A stretch of 6,636 nucleotides of DNA from Acidobacteriota bacterium (lineage in GTDB: Bacteria; Acidobacteriota; Terriglobia; Acidiferrales; UBA7541), in NCBI GenBank assembly GCA_003224075.1, contig QHYF01000170.1, positions 1 to 6,636 of the forward strand, read 5' to 3'. A program made the position numbers and the translations under genes. The notes beneath the pieces are model-generated. The model was not told where the DNA came from. It saw only the letters and a program-made list of their open reading frames with translations, and did not search any database. This document shows positions 6,593 to 6,636 of the stretch, in pieces (position 1 is the stretch's first letter; every line of letters begins with the position of its first letter).

Positions 6593-6633
6593 CGTGGGAC
6601 TTCCCTGACTCTGTTTCAGGACCGTGACCCACG
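6593..6633. repeat. Second hairpin at the right edge
   Basis: CGTGGG (6593-6598) pairs with CCCACG (6628-6633). Inside, CCTGA (6604-6608) pairs with TCAGG (6616-6620) around a 7-base loop, with an asymmetric internal loop between the two stems. No T-run follows on the minus strand; the plus-strand continuation is outside the window. It may belong with the inverted repeats at 6482-6555. Confidence 0.35.
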
Positions 6634-6636
6634 TGA

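Larger units (their letters stand above)
6342..6636. other. Gene-free stretch upstream of bactofilin
   Basis: About 295 bases hold no frame with convincing protein-like composition. Contents seen are the bactofilin ribosome site, a (TG)5 run at 6431-6440 and the inverted repeats described separately. A minus-strand frame from the edge (6635) to a TAA at 6582-6584 could be the last 17 residues of an upstream gene, but it is too short to judge. No good promoter was recognised for bactofilin. Confidence 0.5.

Overview
The window looks like chromosomal DNA from a GC-rich, Gram-negative-type bacterium, most likely an acidobacterium (Terriglobia-like). This rests on the style of the encoded proteins: a secreted metal-dependent amidohydrolase, a DUF6526-like small membrane protein, a large Ig-like/beta-propeller/IPT-TIG surface lipoprotein with a DFSLSLSSNSIS-type opening, and a bactofilin. 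It rests on recalled protein families, not on a database search. No mobile element, tRNA, rRNA or CRISPR array was seen.

Layout. Left edge (+): the 3' end of an unidentified protein with a low-complexity acidic/Pro/Ser tail (to 334). Then (+) a complete amidohydrolase (437-1756) and a complete two-helix membrane protein (1825-2259), each with a strong Shine-Dalgarno. These converge, across only 38 nt, on a long minus-strand gene (5558 down to 2298). That gene encodes a lipoprotein-type signal, an Ig-like domain, a propeller and three IPT/TIG-like domains. It is broken into three reading-frame pieces by two frameshifts (near 5402-5411 and 4857-4867). The shifts have opposite sign, so the long C-terminal part returns to the original frame. 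A good sigma70-type promoter (TTGACA, 16-nt spacer, TATTGT) lies upstream of it.

Upstream, also on the minus strand, is a bactofilin gene (6341 down to 5787), ended by a clear intrinsic terminator (5728-5756). The last ~295 bases (6342-6636) contain no convincing gene. They do hold an unexplained set of inverted repeats, including a 9-bp perfect stem with a competing alternative partner, placed where the bactofilin mRNA leader or an independent small RNA would lie.

The genes do not form one evident pathway. The shared theme is the cell envelope: a predicted exported hydrolase, an inner-membrane protein, a surface lipoprotein and a membrane-associated cytoskeletal polymer. I see no convincing new multi-gene system. 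The items most worth a second look are the doubly frameshifted lipoprotein gene and the structured region upstream of the bactofilin gene.
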